Positions 24,923 to 34,648 are shown, counted from the stretch's first letter. The stretch: DNA of 64,000 nucleotides from Kaistia hirudinis (GCF_014196455.1 NZ_JACIDS010000003.1:930001-994000), one strand, 5' to 3'. A program made the numbers and translations. Notes: a model not told the origin generated them from the sequence alone.

Positions 24923-25504
24923 TCAGGTGAGCCGGCCATCGGCCAGCGCTGCCAGGATCCAGGCGCGATATTTCGGATCGGCCTTGTCGCTCGCCGGCTC
25001 GACCTTCGACGCCTCGCTCATGAAGAAGGCATAGTCGCGGCCCATTTCCTGGCCCCGCCGCGTATGCATATCGAGCGCCACGTCGATGATCTCGGGCTTC
25101 AGCTCGCCGAGCTCCGTGCCCCGCTTCGCCCAGTTGACCATGTCGTCGCTCGTCCGCTCCTTCTCGCCGGTCGCGATCAGGCGGATGGCGTGCGCGGCGA
25201 AGAGGAAGCGGTCGCCCTCCGGCCGGGGATAGCGCTTGTGCATCTGATAGAGCGTCTCGACGATGACCGGGGCGTTGGGATTGCCGAAGCCGACATCCTC
25301 GACCGAGATCACGCAGAGGCGCGCCCAGAGCTTCTCCTCGAGTTCGGGGCTGGTGATGAACATCTCCCAGCCGAGCAGCAGCGCATTGTCGACCAGGCCG
25401 CGGCGCAGCGATTTCTGCAGCGCCGAGATCACCTCGTCGGCCGCGAAGCCGTTCTGCGTGACGGTGCGCTGCCAGGGATCGGGCGGAGTGGCGACTTGGA
25501 TCAA
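24923..25504 (-). CDS. Stand-alone RarA/MgsA C-terminal-like domain protein
   Basis: A 193-residue soluble protein without any P-loop. Segments such as VISALQKSLRRGLVDNALLLGWE, WARLCVISVEDVGFGNPNAP and HAIRLIATGEKERTSDDMVNWA resemble the C-terminal clamp-loader-like and tetramerisation region of RarA/MgsA AAA+ ATPases, which act at stalled replication forks. The AAA+ motor is absent, and the ends look native, so this is not an obvious truncation. It may act as an adaptor or a regulator of RarA. It lies directly upstream of dsbB. The similarity is recognised by eye. Confidence 0.6.
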   Translation of the reverse strand: MIQVATPPDPWQRTVTQNGFAADEVISALQKSLRRGLVDNALLLGWEMFITSPELEEKLWARLCVISVEDVGFGNPNAPVIVETLYQMHKRYPRPEGDRFLFAAHAIRLIATGEKERTSDDMVNWAKRGTELGELKPEIIDVALDMHTRRGQEMGRDYAFFMSEASKVEPASDKADPKYRAWILAALADGRLT

Positions 25505-25739
25505 CGAACGGCTCCTTCGGGTCAGGGCTGATGCGGCGCGCCGGAATCTGCCCGAGGCAGGGCGATCCGTCCACCGCCTTGATCCAGTGAATTGTCCCGA
25601 GCGTCCATTTGTCTGCGGAACGTCGAGCGCCCTTGGCCGTTATTTTCGCCGGCAGCCTTGAGTGGTAAGGATGGCGCTCGCTCTTGCCGTCTCCCGCCAC
25701 GAGAGGCTGCGGAGTGTCACGCATCAGGAGACCAAGAGA

Positions 25740-26222
25740 TTGGCCAAGTCCTCTTCTTCCAGCATCGAGCTGGCGTCCAACGTCAAGTCGGCGATGATCG
25801 AGCTCATCAATGCGCGCCTCGCCGACGGCATCGATCTCGCGCTCATCACCAAGCAGGCCCACTGGAATCTCAAGGGCATCCAGTTCATCGCCGTGCACGA
25901 GATGCTGGACGGCTTCCGTGATGACCTCGACGAGCATGTCGATACGATCGCCGAGCGTGCGGCCCAGCTGGGTGGTGTTGCCCTTGGGACGACGCAGGAC
26001 GTGGCGTCCAAGACGACGCTGAAGCCCTATCCGACTGATATCCATGCGATCGAAGATCATCTCAAGGCCTTGCGCGATCGCTACGCCGCCACTGCCAAGT
26101 CGGCGCGTGCCGCGATCGATGCGGCCGACGAGGCGGGCGACGCGGATACCGCCGACATCTTCACGGCCTATTCGCGCACGCTCGACAAGGCGCTCTGGTT
26201 CCTCGATTCCCATCTTGCTTGA
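25740..26222 (+). CDS. dps: Dps ferritin-like DNA-protection protein
   Basis: A 160-residue miniferritin that forms a dodecameric shell, oxidises Fe(II) with peroxide and shields DNA in starvation. The ferroxidase-site pattern is [14 protein letters not shown] (His), followed by [21 protein letters not shown] (Asp and Glu). The Ser/Lys-containing N terminus follows the family pattern. The TTG at 25740 was chosen as start (AKSSSSS next) because it has AGGAGA eight bases upstream and gives the usual length. A longer frame from 25662 would add 26 residues not typical of Dps. Its stop overlaps the start of the next gene. Confidence 0.9.
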   Translation: MAKSSSSSIELASNVKSAMIELINARLADGIDLALITKQAHWNLKGIQFIAVHEMLDGFRDDLDEHVDTIAERAAQLGGVALGTTQDVASKTTLKPYPTDIHAIEDHLKALRDRYAATAKSARAAIDAADEAGDADTADIFTAYSRTLDKALWFLDSHLA

Positions 26223-26691
26223 GAGTTCGATCCAGGCCCTGGAGACCGGCTGGGAAAACAGCTGGCTCTGGGGCGTGCCTCTCGTCGTAACGACTGTGGT
26301 CTTCCACGTCCTGTGCCTCGGTCTCATCGACCGGGGCGTGACTTCCGTCCTCGAGCGGACCGGCATCGGGCGCCCGTCGCTGATGCGTTTCGTGCTCGTC
26401 ATGGGTTCGGTGGCGTTCCTCGCGACCCTCCTGCATGGCATCGAGGCGTCGATATGGGGGCTCGCCTTCGTCGTCCTGGGTGCCGTCCCCTCCGTGGCGC
26501 CGGCGATGCTCTATTCGCTCAACGCGCTGACGAGCTATGGCCACGACACGATCGTCCTGCTCGGACACTGGCAGCTGCTGGGCGCCATCGAGGCGCTGAA
26601 CGGCATCATGTTGTTCGGGCTGACCACGGCTTTCCTGTTCGCGACACTTCAGCGCGTCTGGTTCCTCGGGCGTCATAGGCATGAACAGTAA
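26215..26691 (+). CDS. Small four-helix membrane protein (ion-channel-like), unknown
   Basis: A protein of about 158 residues with four hydrophobic segments: [56 protein letters not shown] and [19 protein letters not shown]. The stretch [19 protein letters not shown] sits where two-helix potassium channels have a pore loop, but no TVGYG filter is present. It is read here from a TTG at 26215, inside the end of dps, which would couple the two. That start is uncertain because no ribosome-binding site is clear. Function unknown. Confidence 0.62.
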   Translation: MLESSIQALETGWENSWLWGVPLVVTTVVFHVLCLGLIDRGVTSVLERTGIGRPSLMRFVLVMGSVAFLATLLHGIEASIWGLAFVVLGAVPSVAPAMLYSLNALTSYGHDTIVLLGHWQLLGAIEALNGIMLFGLTTAFLFATLQRVWFLGRHRHEQ

Positions 26692-26766
26692 TCGAAGGCA
26701 GGCCGTGCCCTGTGGTAAGCAGGTGCAAGCGCAGCCGCGCGATTCGGAACCAAACGGGAGCATCAC

Positions 26767-27255
26767 ATGAAGAATTGGCGCATCGGTCTTCTCGCCCTCG
26801 CGGCGGCCCTGCCGCTGGCCTCGCCGGCCTTTGCCGAGAAGGCAGCCGTCGGAAAGCTCGAGTGCGACGTTTCGTCAGGCGTCGGCATGTTCGTCGTCGA
26901 AAAGCAGAAGATGAACTGCAAGTTCACCTCGATCGACAGTGCGACGGTTGATTATTACACCGGCCAGATCGCCGAATACGGCGTGGCGATCGGCGAGATC
27001 CAGAAGGGCGTGCTCCTCTGGGGCGTGATTTCGGCCACCGATACGGTTCCCGGCCCGGCTGCTCTCGCCGGCGAATATGGCGGTGCGGGCGCGGATGTCG
27101 CCTTTGTCGGCGGTCTCGGAGCCAATGTCCTCGTCGGCGGTTCGGAGAAGTCGTTCGCCCTGCAGCCGCTCTCGGTCGAAGGCGAGGCGGGCTTCAACAT
27201 CGCCGCCGGCGTCACCACCGTGAAGCTCGAGGCGGCACCTGCCCCCAAGAACTGA
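26767..27255 (+). CDS. DUF992 family exported protein
   Basis: A 162-residue secreted or periplasmic protein. It has a clean Sec signal peptide (MKNWRIGLLALAAALPLASPAFA, cut before EKA). The mature part matches DUF992: VGKLECDVSSGVGMFVVEKQ and MNCKFTSI (two conserved Cys), a YYTGQIAEYGVAIGEI segment, and ATVSA-like glycine-rich repeats GEYGGAGADVAFVGGLGAN. The family is almost restricted to Hyphomicrobiales and has no known function. The start has GGGAGCATC upstream. A strong hairpin follows the gene. Confidence 0.88.
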   Translation: MKNWRIGLLALAAALPLASPAFAEKAAVGKLECDVSSGVGMFVVEKQKMNCKFTSIDSATVDYYTGQIAEYGVAIGEIQKGVLLWGVISATDTVPGPAALAGEYGGAGADVAFVGGLGANVLVGGSEKSFALQPLSVEGEAGFNIAAGVTTVKLEAAPAPKN

Positions 27256-27281
27256 TCAGATCGTTGAACTGATCGGACCGT

Positions 27282-27306
27282 CGGCTCCCCGCGACGCGGG
27301 GAGCCG
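27282..27306 (+). terminator. Terminator hairpin after the DUF992 gene
   Basis: CGGCTCCCCGC (27282-27292), loop GAC, GCGGGGAGCCG (27296-27306): an 11-bp perfect stem with a three-base loop, 27 bases after the stop codon. It is followed by only a weak T-containing stretch (CATATCTC). Remaining sequence to 27530 shows no gene. Confidence 0.65.
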
Positions 27307-27530
27307 CATATCTCGACGGACCTGGGCGACCATCCGCTGCCATCAGCGTTTCCGCCGGCCCGCCAATGATGTATAGGCTCGGCGCCTTGCGCTGCCATGG
27401 CGGTGAGCGGGCCATGGTGCAGCTATCGGGATCGACAGATCTCTTGCGAGATTTGCGGACTTCCCTTTCGGTATCCTCGCCAATTGGCGCCTGGCGAGCG
27501 TAGAGCGTGGCCGGGGAACATCGGCCGGTT

Positions 27531-30500
27531 ATGGACGCGACGCATGCGTCCAGTGTGGGGGTAGGTGTGCGGCAGTTCCTGAGCTTCGAGCGATGGCCGT
27601 CCTTGGCCCTTCTCGAATTGAAGTTCGATATCGAGGTCCTTCGAGGCGCGGCGCGGCAGACTTGGGTCACCCGCCGCATGAACGCGCGCTTCCGACGCTC
27701 CCTCGCCTGGCGGAAGGATCTGGTCCAGCTCCTCCAGAATGCGCCGCTCGTTCAGGAACTCGACGAAGTCTATCTTGCTGATGCGCCCTGGTGGGGCGAC
27801 GAGACATCAGGCGGCGATGCCGTCGCCAAGGATCGCGGTATAGCCGATTCCGTTCGACGCTATGTCGCGCCGTCCGCCGATTTCGAAGAGGTCGCACCCG
27901 CGATCGTTGGCGATCACGCCAAGCTCGCCAGGGTGATCGCGTTTTATCTGCCGCAGTTCCACGCTTTTCCTGAGAATGACAGCTGGTGGGGCAAAGGCTT
28001 CACCGAATGGACCAACGTGGCCCGGGCGATCCCGCGCTTCGAGGGCCACTATCAGCCCCGTATCCCGCGCGATCTCGGCTTCTACGATCTCACCGACGAC
28101 CACACCATGCGGCGCCAGATCGACATGGCCAAGGCGGGCGGCCTCGAGGGGTTCTGCTTCTACTACTATAATTTCGACGGCAAGCGCCTGCTCGAGCGGC
28201 CGCTTGAACGCTTCCTCGCCGACCCCAGCCTCGACATGCCCTTCTGCATCATGTGGGCGAACGAGAACTGGACGCGTCGCTGGGATGGCGCCGAGTCGGA
28301 AGTGCTCATGGAGCAATCCTATGCGCACGACGCCGCCGAACTGCTGGTGGACGACCTCGCGCGCCATATGCGGGACCCACGCTACATCTCTGTCGACGGC
28401 CGCCCGGTCGTCATCGTCTACCGTCCGAATGTCATCCCGAATGCGGCCGAGGTGGTTCGCCATTGGCGCGTGCTCTTCGAGGAGAAACACGGCCTCTCCC
28501 CGATCCTGCTGATGGTGCAGGCTTTCGGCAGTGAGGATCCAGCCGAATTCGGCTTCGACGGAGCGCTCGAATTCCCGCCGCACAAGCTGCATCAGCGCGT
28601 GTTGCCGGTGAACGACGAGACGCGCATCTACGATCGTTCGATGACGGGGCAGATCTTCCGCTATCGCGATTTCATCTCCTCCTCGCTGAGCTTCAAGCCG
28701 CCGCCCTATCCGCTCATCAAGACGATCTTCCCGTCCTGGGACAACGAGGCGCGTCGCCAGGGCAGGGGCATGAGCACGACCGGCTCGACGCCTGCGCTTT
28801 ATGGCTATTGGCTCGAGAAGACGATCCAGTACGCACAGCGCAATCCGGCGTTCGGCCAGCCTTTTGTCTTCATCAATGCCTGGAATGAGTGGGCCGAAGG
28901 AACCTATCTCGAGCCGGACATCCACTACGGCGGCGCCTATCTGAACGAGACCGCGCGTCGCATCGCCGGGGTGAAGTCGGCGGCTGCCAAGCGCCGCATC
29001 CTGCTCGTCGGGCATGATGCGCATCCCCATGGGGCGCAGGAACTGCTGCTCAATATCGGCAAGATGCTCAAGCGCGAGTTCGGCTGCGAGATCGAGTTCC
29101 TGCTGTGCGGCGACGGGCCGCTGATCGAGCGCTATCGCGACATCGCGCCGACCACGGCCGCGCGTGCGGATACGGTGGCGGATCTCGTCAACGATTTCTC
29201 GCGCCGCGGCTTCTCATCCGCGATCGTCAACAGCGTCGCTTCGGGCATGGCCATCAAGCCGCTGCGGGATCGGTCCTTCCGGATCGTCACGTTGGTGCAC
29301 GAGTTGCCGCAGCTCATCGCGCGCTACGGGCTCATTTCGCAGGCGGTGGACATCGCCGTGGCGTCGGACGAACTGATCTTTCCCTCGTCCATCGTCCGCG
29401 ATGCCTTCGCTTCCCTCGTGGGCGTCTCCTTCAGCGCCTTGGTTCGCCCGCAGGGCCTCTACAAGAAACTCAAGACCTCGCCATCCGATCGAGCGGACCT
29501 GCGCCGCGAGCTCGGCATCGGCGAGCACGTGAAGATCGTCTTCAATGCCGGCTTCGCCGACATGCGCAAGGGTGTCGACATCTTCGCCGATGTCGCCCGC
29601 CGCTTCGTCGGAGATCCCGACGTCCACTTCGTCTGGGCCGGGCTCGTCGAGGGTCCAACCAAGCAGGAACTCGGCGCGCGTCTCGATCTGCCCAACCTCC
29701 ATTTCATCGGCCAGCGCGACGATATGGGTCGCCTGCTCGGCGCTTCGGACGTCTTTGCACTGACCTCGCGCGAAGATCCGTTTCCTTCTGTCGTGCTGGA
29801 GGCACTGGCCGTCGGACTTCCGGTCGTCGCCTTCGACGGGGCGGGCGGGTTCGTCGACCTGTTCGATTCGGAAGAATCCGGCACCCTGGTGCCGCTTGGC
29901 GACGACGCGGCGATGGCGGACGCGATCTGCGACGAGTTCGCTCGTCCTGACGAGGAGCGAATCGCGCGGGCCGCGCAGAGGGCGGAGAGCATCGCGCGGA
30001 CCTTCTCGTTTCGGGATTACACGTTCTGGTTGCTGCAACGGCTCGATCCGGATCTGCTCAAGGTCTCGGTCGTCGTGCCGAACTACAATTATGAGCGCTA
30101 TCTCGCCGACCGGCTGCGGTCGGTATTCGACCAAAGCTACCCGATCTTCGAGACCATCGTCCTCGACGACGCCTCGAACGATCACAGCGTGGCAGTGGCC
30201 CGGAGCACGGCCGACGAGTCGCAGCGGCATATCCGGCTCGTCACGAACGACTCCAACTCCGGCAATGTGTTTCGCCAATGGCGGCGCGGAGTCGAAATGG
30301 CGAGCGGCGACCTCGTCTGGATCGCCGAGGCCGACGATCTCGCTCAGCCCGATCTCGTCGCGACGCTCGCCGAAAGGTTCGTCGAGACCGACGTGCAGTT
30401 CGCCTTCAGCGATTCCAGCGCCATCGACGAAGACGGTCGGCGGCTGAGCGCGAGCTACAAGTTCTATTACGCGACCGTGGACGATACGGCCTTCACGACG

Positions 30501-30896
30501 TCGATGGTGCTCGACGGTGCAGAGTTTGCGTCCCGCTTCCTGTCCGAGCGCAATATCATTCTCAACGTGTCGAGTGTGATCTGGCGGCGGGATTGTCTCG
30601 AAGCGGTCCTCGATGACCACGATCCCGATGTCTCCGAGTTCGCGATCGCCGGAGACTGGCTGCTCTATCTTCGTGCCTGCCGCCGGCATGGCAGGATCGC
30701 CTACCATAGCCGGGCGCTGAACGTTCACCGGCGCGGCCAAGGTGTGACGGCGCGAACGCGCGGCGAGACGCAGCTGCACGAGATCCAGCGGATCCATGGC
30801 ATTTACGATCTCATGTTCCCGGAATTCGCGCCGCCGACTGACCGGCGGATGACCTATTTGCACGAACTCCGGCAGCAATTCGGCCTCAGCGCCTGA
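27531..30896 (+). CDS. Three-domain glycosyltransferase: WbsX-like + GT4 + GT2
   Basis: About 1,121 residues from the ATG at 27531 (a GTG at 27507 would add eight). Residues about 133-476 form a WbsX-type domain (VIAFYLPQFHAFPENDSWW, FTEWTNVARA, MWANENWTRRWDG, INAWNEWAEGTYLEPD). Residues about 487-820 are a GT4 glycosyltransferase (ILLVGHDAHPHGAQELLLNI; ALTSREDPFPSVVLEALAVG with the E-x7-E pattern). Residues about 843-1090 are a GT2 GT-A domain (VSVVVPNYNYERYLADRLRS; AEADD as the metal-binding DxD-like site). It probably adds several sugars to a surface polysaccharide. No other glycan genes adjoin it. The N-terminal 130 residues are unrecognised. Confidence 0.85.
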   Translation: MDATHASSVGVGVRQFLSFERWPSLALLELKFDIEVLRGAARQTWVTRRMNARFRRSLAWRKDLVQLLQNAPLVQELDEVYLADAPWWGDETSGGDAVAKDRGIADSVRRYVAPSADFEEVAPAIVGDHAKLARVIAFYLPQFHAFPENDSWWGKGFTEWTNVARAIPRFEGHYQPRIPRDLGFYDLTDDHTMRRQIDMAKAGGLEGFCFYYYNFDGKRLLERPLERFLADPSLDMPFCIMWANENWTRRWDGAESEVLMEQSYAHDAAELLVDDLARHMRDPRYISVDGRPVVIVYRPNVIPNAAEVVRHWRVLFEEKHGLSPILLMVQAFGSEDPAEFGFDGALEFPPHKLHQRVLPVNDETRIYDRSMTGQIFRYRDFISSSLSFKPPPYPLIKTIFPSWDNEARRQGRGMSTTGSTPALYGYWLEKTIQYAQRNPAFGQPFVFINAWNEWAEGTYLEPDIHYGGAYLNETARRIAGVKSAAAKRRILLVGHDAHPHGAQELLLNIGKMLKREFGCEIEFLLCGDGPLIERYRDIAPTTAARADTVADLVNDFSRRGFSSAIVNSVASGMAIKPLRDRSFRIVTLVHELPQLIARYGLISQAVDIAVASDELIFPSSIVRDAFASLVGVSFSALVRPQGLYKKLKTSPSDRADLRRELGIGEHVKIVFNAGFADMRKGVDIFADVARRFVGDPDVHFVWAGLVEGPTKQELGARLDLPNLHFIGQRDDMGRLLGASDVFALTSREDPFPSVVLEALAVGLPVVAFDGAGGFVDLFDSEESGTLVPLGDDAAMADAICDEFARPDEERIARAAQRAESIARTFSFRDYTFWLLQRLDPDLLKVSVVVPNYNYERYLADRLRSVFDQSYPIFETIVLDDASNDHSVAVARSTADESQRHIRLVTNDSNSGNVFRQWRRGVEMASGDLVWIAEADDLAQPDLVATLAERFVETDVQFAFSDSSAIDEDGRRLSASYKFYYATVDDTAFTTSMVLDGAEFASRFLSERNIILNVSSVIWRRDCLEAVLDDHDPDVSEFAIAGDWLLYLRACRRHGRIAYHSRALNVHRRGQGVTARTRGETQLHEIQRIHGIYDLMFPEFAPPTDRRMTYLHELRQQFGLSA

Positions 30897-30960
30897 AGAG
30901 CCGCCTTCAACGACCAGGGCATCCCGGCGCCTGTTCGTGCCAAAGCGATGGTCCGCTGCG

Positions 30961-30986
30961 GGCACAGCGGGATTCCTCGCTGTGCC
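30961..30986. terminator. Hairpin between convergent genes
   Basis: GGCACAGCG (30961-30969) pairs perfectly with CGCTGTGCC (30978-30986) around an eight-base loop, in the gap between the glycosyltransferase and the 147-residue hypothetical gene. No T-run is present; a bidirectional terminator is likely from position. Confidence 0.45.
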
Positions 30987-31040
30987 GAAATCATGGAAAT
31001 GATTGCAGAATTCGGCCGCGGCTTGCCCGCACCCGACCGC

Positions 31041-31484
31041 TCAATCCTCGGGCGCGGTCGATCCGTCCATGCGGGGAATGTCGTCCCGCATGCGTGCGAC
31101 GCGCTGGCCTTCTTCGTAGACCGCGCGCGAGGCATCGCGCCAGGACAGGAGCAGCAGCCGGTTCTCCGGCGTATCGGCGACGAGCCGATGCAGGCTGACC
31201 TTCTCGCGCTTGACCTGTTTGGGGTCTTCTACGCGATTGATCACCCAGGCGCTCTTGCCGTCGCGATCGGCCATGACGACCGTGACCGGAACGATGGAGA
31301 AACCCGAGTGATCGAGGAGGAACGCCGGAGTTTCCATCTGGCGTGATTCGATCTCGAGTTCGTCGATCATCCTTCGGAGGGAGGAGAGGACGCTTGCTTC
31401 CAGGGAAAGCTGGTCCGCACGCCAGACATCCCGTGCCTCGTCATAGACGATCTCGTAGCCGCCGTGGTCCGTAGAAATACTCAT
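31041..31484 (-). CDS. Hypothetical soluble protein, 147 aa
   Basis: I do not recognise a family. The protein is acidic, without signal peptide or membrane segment. A first part rich in helices (ASVLSSLRRMIDELEIESRQM) is followed by strands (FSIVPVTVVMADRDGKSAWVI). A charged C terminus includes RLLLLSWRDASRAVYEEGQ. The ATG at 31484 (GGAAG just upstream) is preferred over a longer frame from 31592. Codon use is like its neighbours. It is downstream of nothing on its own strand and convergent with the glycosyltransferase. Confidence 0.65.
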   Translation of the reverse strand: MSISTDHGGYEIVYDEARDVWRADQLSLEASVLSSLRRMIDELEIESRQMETPAFLLDHSGFSIVPVTVVMADRDGKSAWVINRVEDPKQVKREKVSLHRLVADTPENRLLLLSWRDASRAVYEEGQRVARMRDDIPRMDGSTAPED

Positions 31485-31696
31485 ACTTCCGGATTCGATC
31501 GTCCCTAGACCCTGTGAGCGGTTATCCCACAGCCTCGGAACTGTTCCAAGAGCTTTCGGCGGCTCGCGCGTAAATTGTATGCGGGCGCGCATCGTCGATG
31601 GGCAAGGCTACGACGCCTCGCGCCGATGATGGTTCGCCCGCGAAGGACTGCCAGCCCTCCGGCTCCGAGCATTAGGCAGCTGCCGAAGTGAGCTGT

Positions 31697-34648
31697 TCAG
31701 TGCGCCTCGTCCCAATTGTCGGCGGCGCGCGCGTCGACCTTGAGCGGAACGTTCAGCCGGGCGGCCGGCTCCGGCGCGCGCTCCATGATTCCCGCGACCA
31801 GCGGCAGCGTCGCGGCGACCTCGTCCTCGGGCACCTCGAAGATCAGCTCGTCATGGACCTGAAGCAGCATGCGGCCGCTGAGGCCGGAGGCCTGCAGCGC
31901 CGGCGCGACGCGGACCATGGCGCGCCGGATGATGTCGGCGGCGCTGCCCTGCAGCCGCGCATTGATCGCCGCACGCTCGTTGAAGGCGCGGATCGACGGG
32001 TTCTTCGCCGCGATGTCGGGATAGTGGCAGCGGCGGCCGAACAGCGTCGTCACATAGCCGTGCTCGCGGCAGATCCGCTTGGTCTCTTCCATATAGTCGC
32101 GGATGCCCGGGAAGCGCTCGAAATAGCGCTTGATATAGGCGCCGGCCTCCTCGCGCCCGATGCTGAGCTGGTTGGCGAGGCCGAAGGCCGAGATGCCGTA
32201 GATGATGCCGAAATTGATCGCCTTGGCGCGGCGGCGGATTTCCGAGGGCATGCCCTCGACTGGCACGCCGAACATTTCGGACGCCGTCAGCGCATGAATG
32301 TCGAGGCCGTCGCGGAATGCCTTCCGCAGCGCCGGAATGTCGGCGATCTCCGCGAGGAGGCGCAGCTCGATTTGCGAATAGTCGGCCGAGACGAGCTTCT
32401 TGCCGGCTTCGGCGACGAAGGCGCGGCGGATCTGCCGCCCGGCCTCGGTGCGCACCGGAATGTTCTGGAGATTGGGTTCGGACGAGGAGAGCCGCCCCGT
32501 CGTCGTCGCGGCGAGCGCGTAGGAGGTGTGGACGCGTTTCGTCTCCGGATTGAGATAGGAGGGCAGCGCGTCGGTATAGGTGGAGCGGAGCTTGGTGAGC
32601 TGGCGCCAGTCCAGGATCTTCTGCGGCAGTTCGTAACCCTGCTCGGCGAGGTCCTCGAGAATGCTGGCCCCGGTGGCCCAGGCGCCCGTCGCGGTCTTGG
32701 TGCCGCCCGGAAGCCCCATCACGCCGAAGAGGATATCGCCGAGCTGCTTGGGTGACCCGACATTGAAGGGCTGTCCCGCGAGTTCCTGGATCTCGGCCTC
32801 GAGCGCCGCGGCCGATTGCGCGAAGTCGCCCGACAGGCGCGAGAGAATCGAGCGGTCGATCGAGATGCCCGCGCGTTCCATCTGCGCGAGCACGGGAACC
32901 ATCGGCCGTTCGAGCGTTTCGTAAGCCGTCGCCATGCCCTCGGCGACGAGGCGCGGCTTCAGCGCGTGCCAGAGGCGGAGCGTCACGTCGGCGTCCTCGG
33001 CCGCATAGGCCGTCGCCCGGTCGAGCGGCACGCGGTCGAAGGTGATGCGCGCCTTCCCCTTGCCGGTCACCTCGTCGAAGGTGATCGGCGTATGGCCGAG
33101 CCATTTCTCCGACAGCGGATCCATGCCATGGGCGCCGCGGCCGGCGTCGAGCACATAGGAGATCAGCATCGTGTCGTCATAGGGCGCGATCTCGATGCCG
33201 TACCGCGCCAGCACGAGCCAGTCATATTTGAGGTTCTGCGCGATCTTGAGGACGCCGCGGTCCTCCAGCATCGGCTTGAGCACGGCGAGCGCGTCGCGGA
33301 TCGGTATCTGGCCGGCCAGCAGGCCTTCCGTGAACAGCCCGTCGCCCTCGCCGCGATGGGCGAGCGGGATGTAGCAGGCCTCGCCGGGGGCCAGCGCCAG
33401 CGAGACGCCGACGAGATCGGCCTGCATCGGATCGAGCGACGTCGTTTCGGTGTCGACCGCGACGATCCCGGCGGCGGTCGCGCGAGCGGCCCAGTCGCGG
33501 AGCCGGTCGATCGAGAGAACGGTCTCATAGGTCGAGCGGTCGACTGGCGCGCGGGCGGCGCCGAGCCGGGCCGCGGCGAGCGCGGACGGGTGCAACTCGG
33601 GCAGCGCGGCAACGGCGCCCGTTGCGGGAGCGGCGGTGTCGGCCATCGCGGCCGGCGCGGGTGCCGTCTCGCCGAGCGCGCGTGCCGAGGCGATGCTGGG
33701 ATCGGGCTCGACCGATGCGGATTCGACGCCCGTCGCGCTCGCGACGCGGCCGGTCAGCGTGGTGAATTCCATCGCCTTCAGGAAGCGGATCAGCCGCTCG
33801 CCTTCCGTCGGGCGCACGCAGAGCGCATCGATCGCCGTATCCAGCGGCACATTCTGGTCGAGCGTGACGAGGCGATAGGAGATGCGGGCCTGGTCGGCAA
33901 AGGTCTGCAGCGCCTCGCGACGCTTGGGCTGCTTGATCTCGCCGGCGCGGGCCAGCAGTGTTTCGAGGTCGCCATATTCCTCGATCAACTGCGCCGCCGT
34001 CTTGACGCCGATGCCCGGGACGCCGGGCACGTTATCGACGGAATCGCCGGCCAGCGACTGCACGTCGACGACCTTCTCGGGCGGCACGCCGAATTTCTCG
34101 ATCACCTCGTCGCGGCCGATGATCTTGCCCTTCATCGTGTCGAGCATGATGACGCCCGGCCGGATCAGCTGCATCAGGTCCTTGTCCGAGGCGACGATGG
34201 TCACGTCGGCGCCGGCCTCGACCGCCTGGCGCGAATAGGTCGCGATGAGATCGTCCGCCTCGAAGCCTTCCTGCTCGATGCAGGCGACGTTGAAGGCATG
34301 GACGGCATCGCGGATCAGCTTGAACTGCGGCCGCAGGTCCTCCGGCGGCTCGGGCCTCTGCGCCTTGTAGAGGTCGTAGATCGTGTTGCGGAACGTCGTC
34401 GCCGAGTGGTCGAGCACCACGGCGAGATGGGTCGGCTTGACGCCGACCTCGTTCGCCTCGCGCAGCAGCTTCCAGAGCATGTTGCAGAAGCCGGCGACCG
34501 CGCCGACTGGCAGCCCGTCGGACTTGCGCGACAGGGGCGGCAGGGCGTGATAGGCGCGGAATATGTAGGACGACCCGTCGATCAGGAAGACGTGGTCGCC
34601 CTTCCGGACGGGGCGAGAAGGCGCGGCGTTGAGCGTGGCGTCGGACAT
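31697..34648 (-). CDS. polA: DNA polymerase I
   Basis: A 983-residue repair and lagging-strand polymerase with all three domains. The 5' nuclease occupies residues about 15-300 (FLIDGSSYIFRAYHALPP; VDVQSLAGDSVDNVPG). The 3'-5' proofreading domain is intact: VAVDTETTSLDP (Asp, Glu), IAQNLKYDWLVL and YAAEDADVTLRLW. The polymerase domain has motif A SADYSQIELRLLAEI, the O-helix RRAKAINFGIIYGIS and motif C LLQVHDELIFEVP. A proline/alanine-rich linker (residues about 305-365) joins the nuclease and proofreading domains. Divergent from the CPBP-like gene. Confidence 0.97.
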   Translation of the reverse strand: MSDATLNAAPSRPVRKGDHVFLIDGSSYIFRAYHALPPLSRKSDGLPVGAVAGFCNMLWKLLREANEVGVKPTHLAVVLDHSATTFRNTIYDLYKAQRPEPPEDLRPQFKLIRDAVHAFNVACIEQEGFEADDLIATYSRQAVEAGADVTIVASDKDLMQLIRPGVIMLDTMKGKIIGRDEVIEKFGVPPEKVVDVQSLAGDSVDNVPGVPGIGVKTAAQLIEEYGDLETLLARAGEIKQPKRREALQTFADQARISYRLVTLDQNVPLDTAIDALCVRPTEGERLIRFLKAMEFTTLTGRVASATGVESASVEPDPSIASARALGETAPAPAAMADTAAPATGAVAALPELHPSALAAARLGAARAPVDRSTYETVLSIDRLRDWAARATAAGIVAVDTETTSLDPMQADLVGVSLALAPGEACYIPLAHRGEGDGLFTEGLLAGQIPIRDALAVLKPMLEDRGVLKIAQNLKYDWLVLARYGIEIAPYDDTMLISYVLDAGRGAHGMDPLSEKWLGHTPITFDEVTGKGKARITFDRVPLDRATAYAAEDADVTLRLWHALKPRLVAEGMATAYETLERPMVPVLAQMERAGISIDRSILSRLSGDFAQSAAALEAEIQELAGQPFNVGSPKQLGDILFGVMGLPGGTKTATGAWATGASILEDLAEQGYELPQKILDWRQLTKLRSTYTDALPSYLNPETKRVHTSYALAATTTGRLSSSEPNLQNIPVRTEAGRQIRRAFVAEAGKKLVSADYSQIELRLLAEIADIPALRKAFRDGLDIHALTASEMFGVPVEGMPSEIRRRAKAINFGIIYGISAFGLANQLSIGREEAGAYIKRYFERFPGIRDYMEETKRICREHGYVTTLFGRRCHYPDIAAKNPSIRAFNERAAINARLQGSAADIIRRAMVRVAPALQASGLSGRMLLQVHDELIFEVPEDEVAATLPLVAGIMERAPEPAARLNVPLKVDARAADNWDEAH

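Noticed and set aside
26313-26691. Potassium channel call for the dps-linked membrane protein
   Set aside because: No TVGYG-type selectivity filter is visible, so only a general membrane-protein call is justified.
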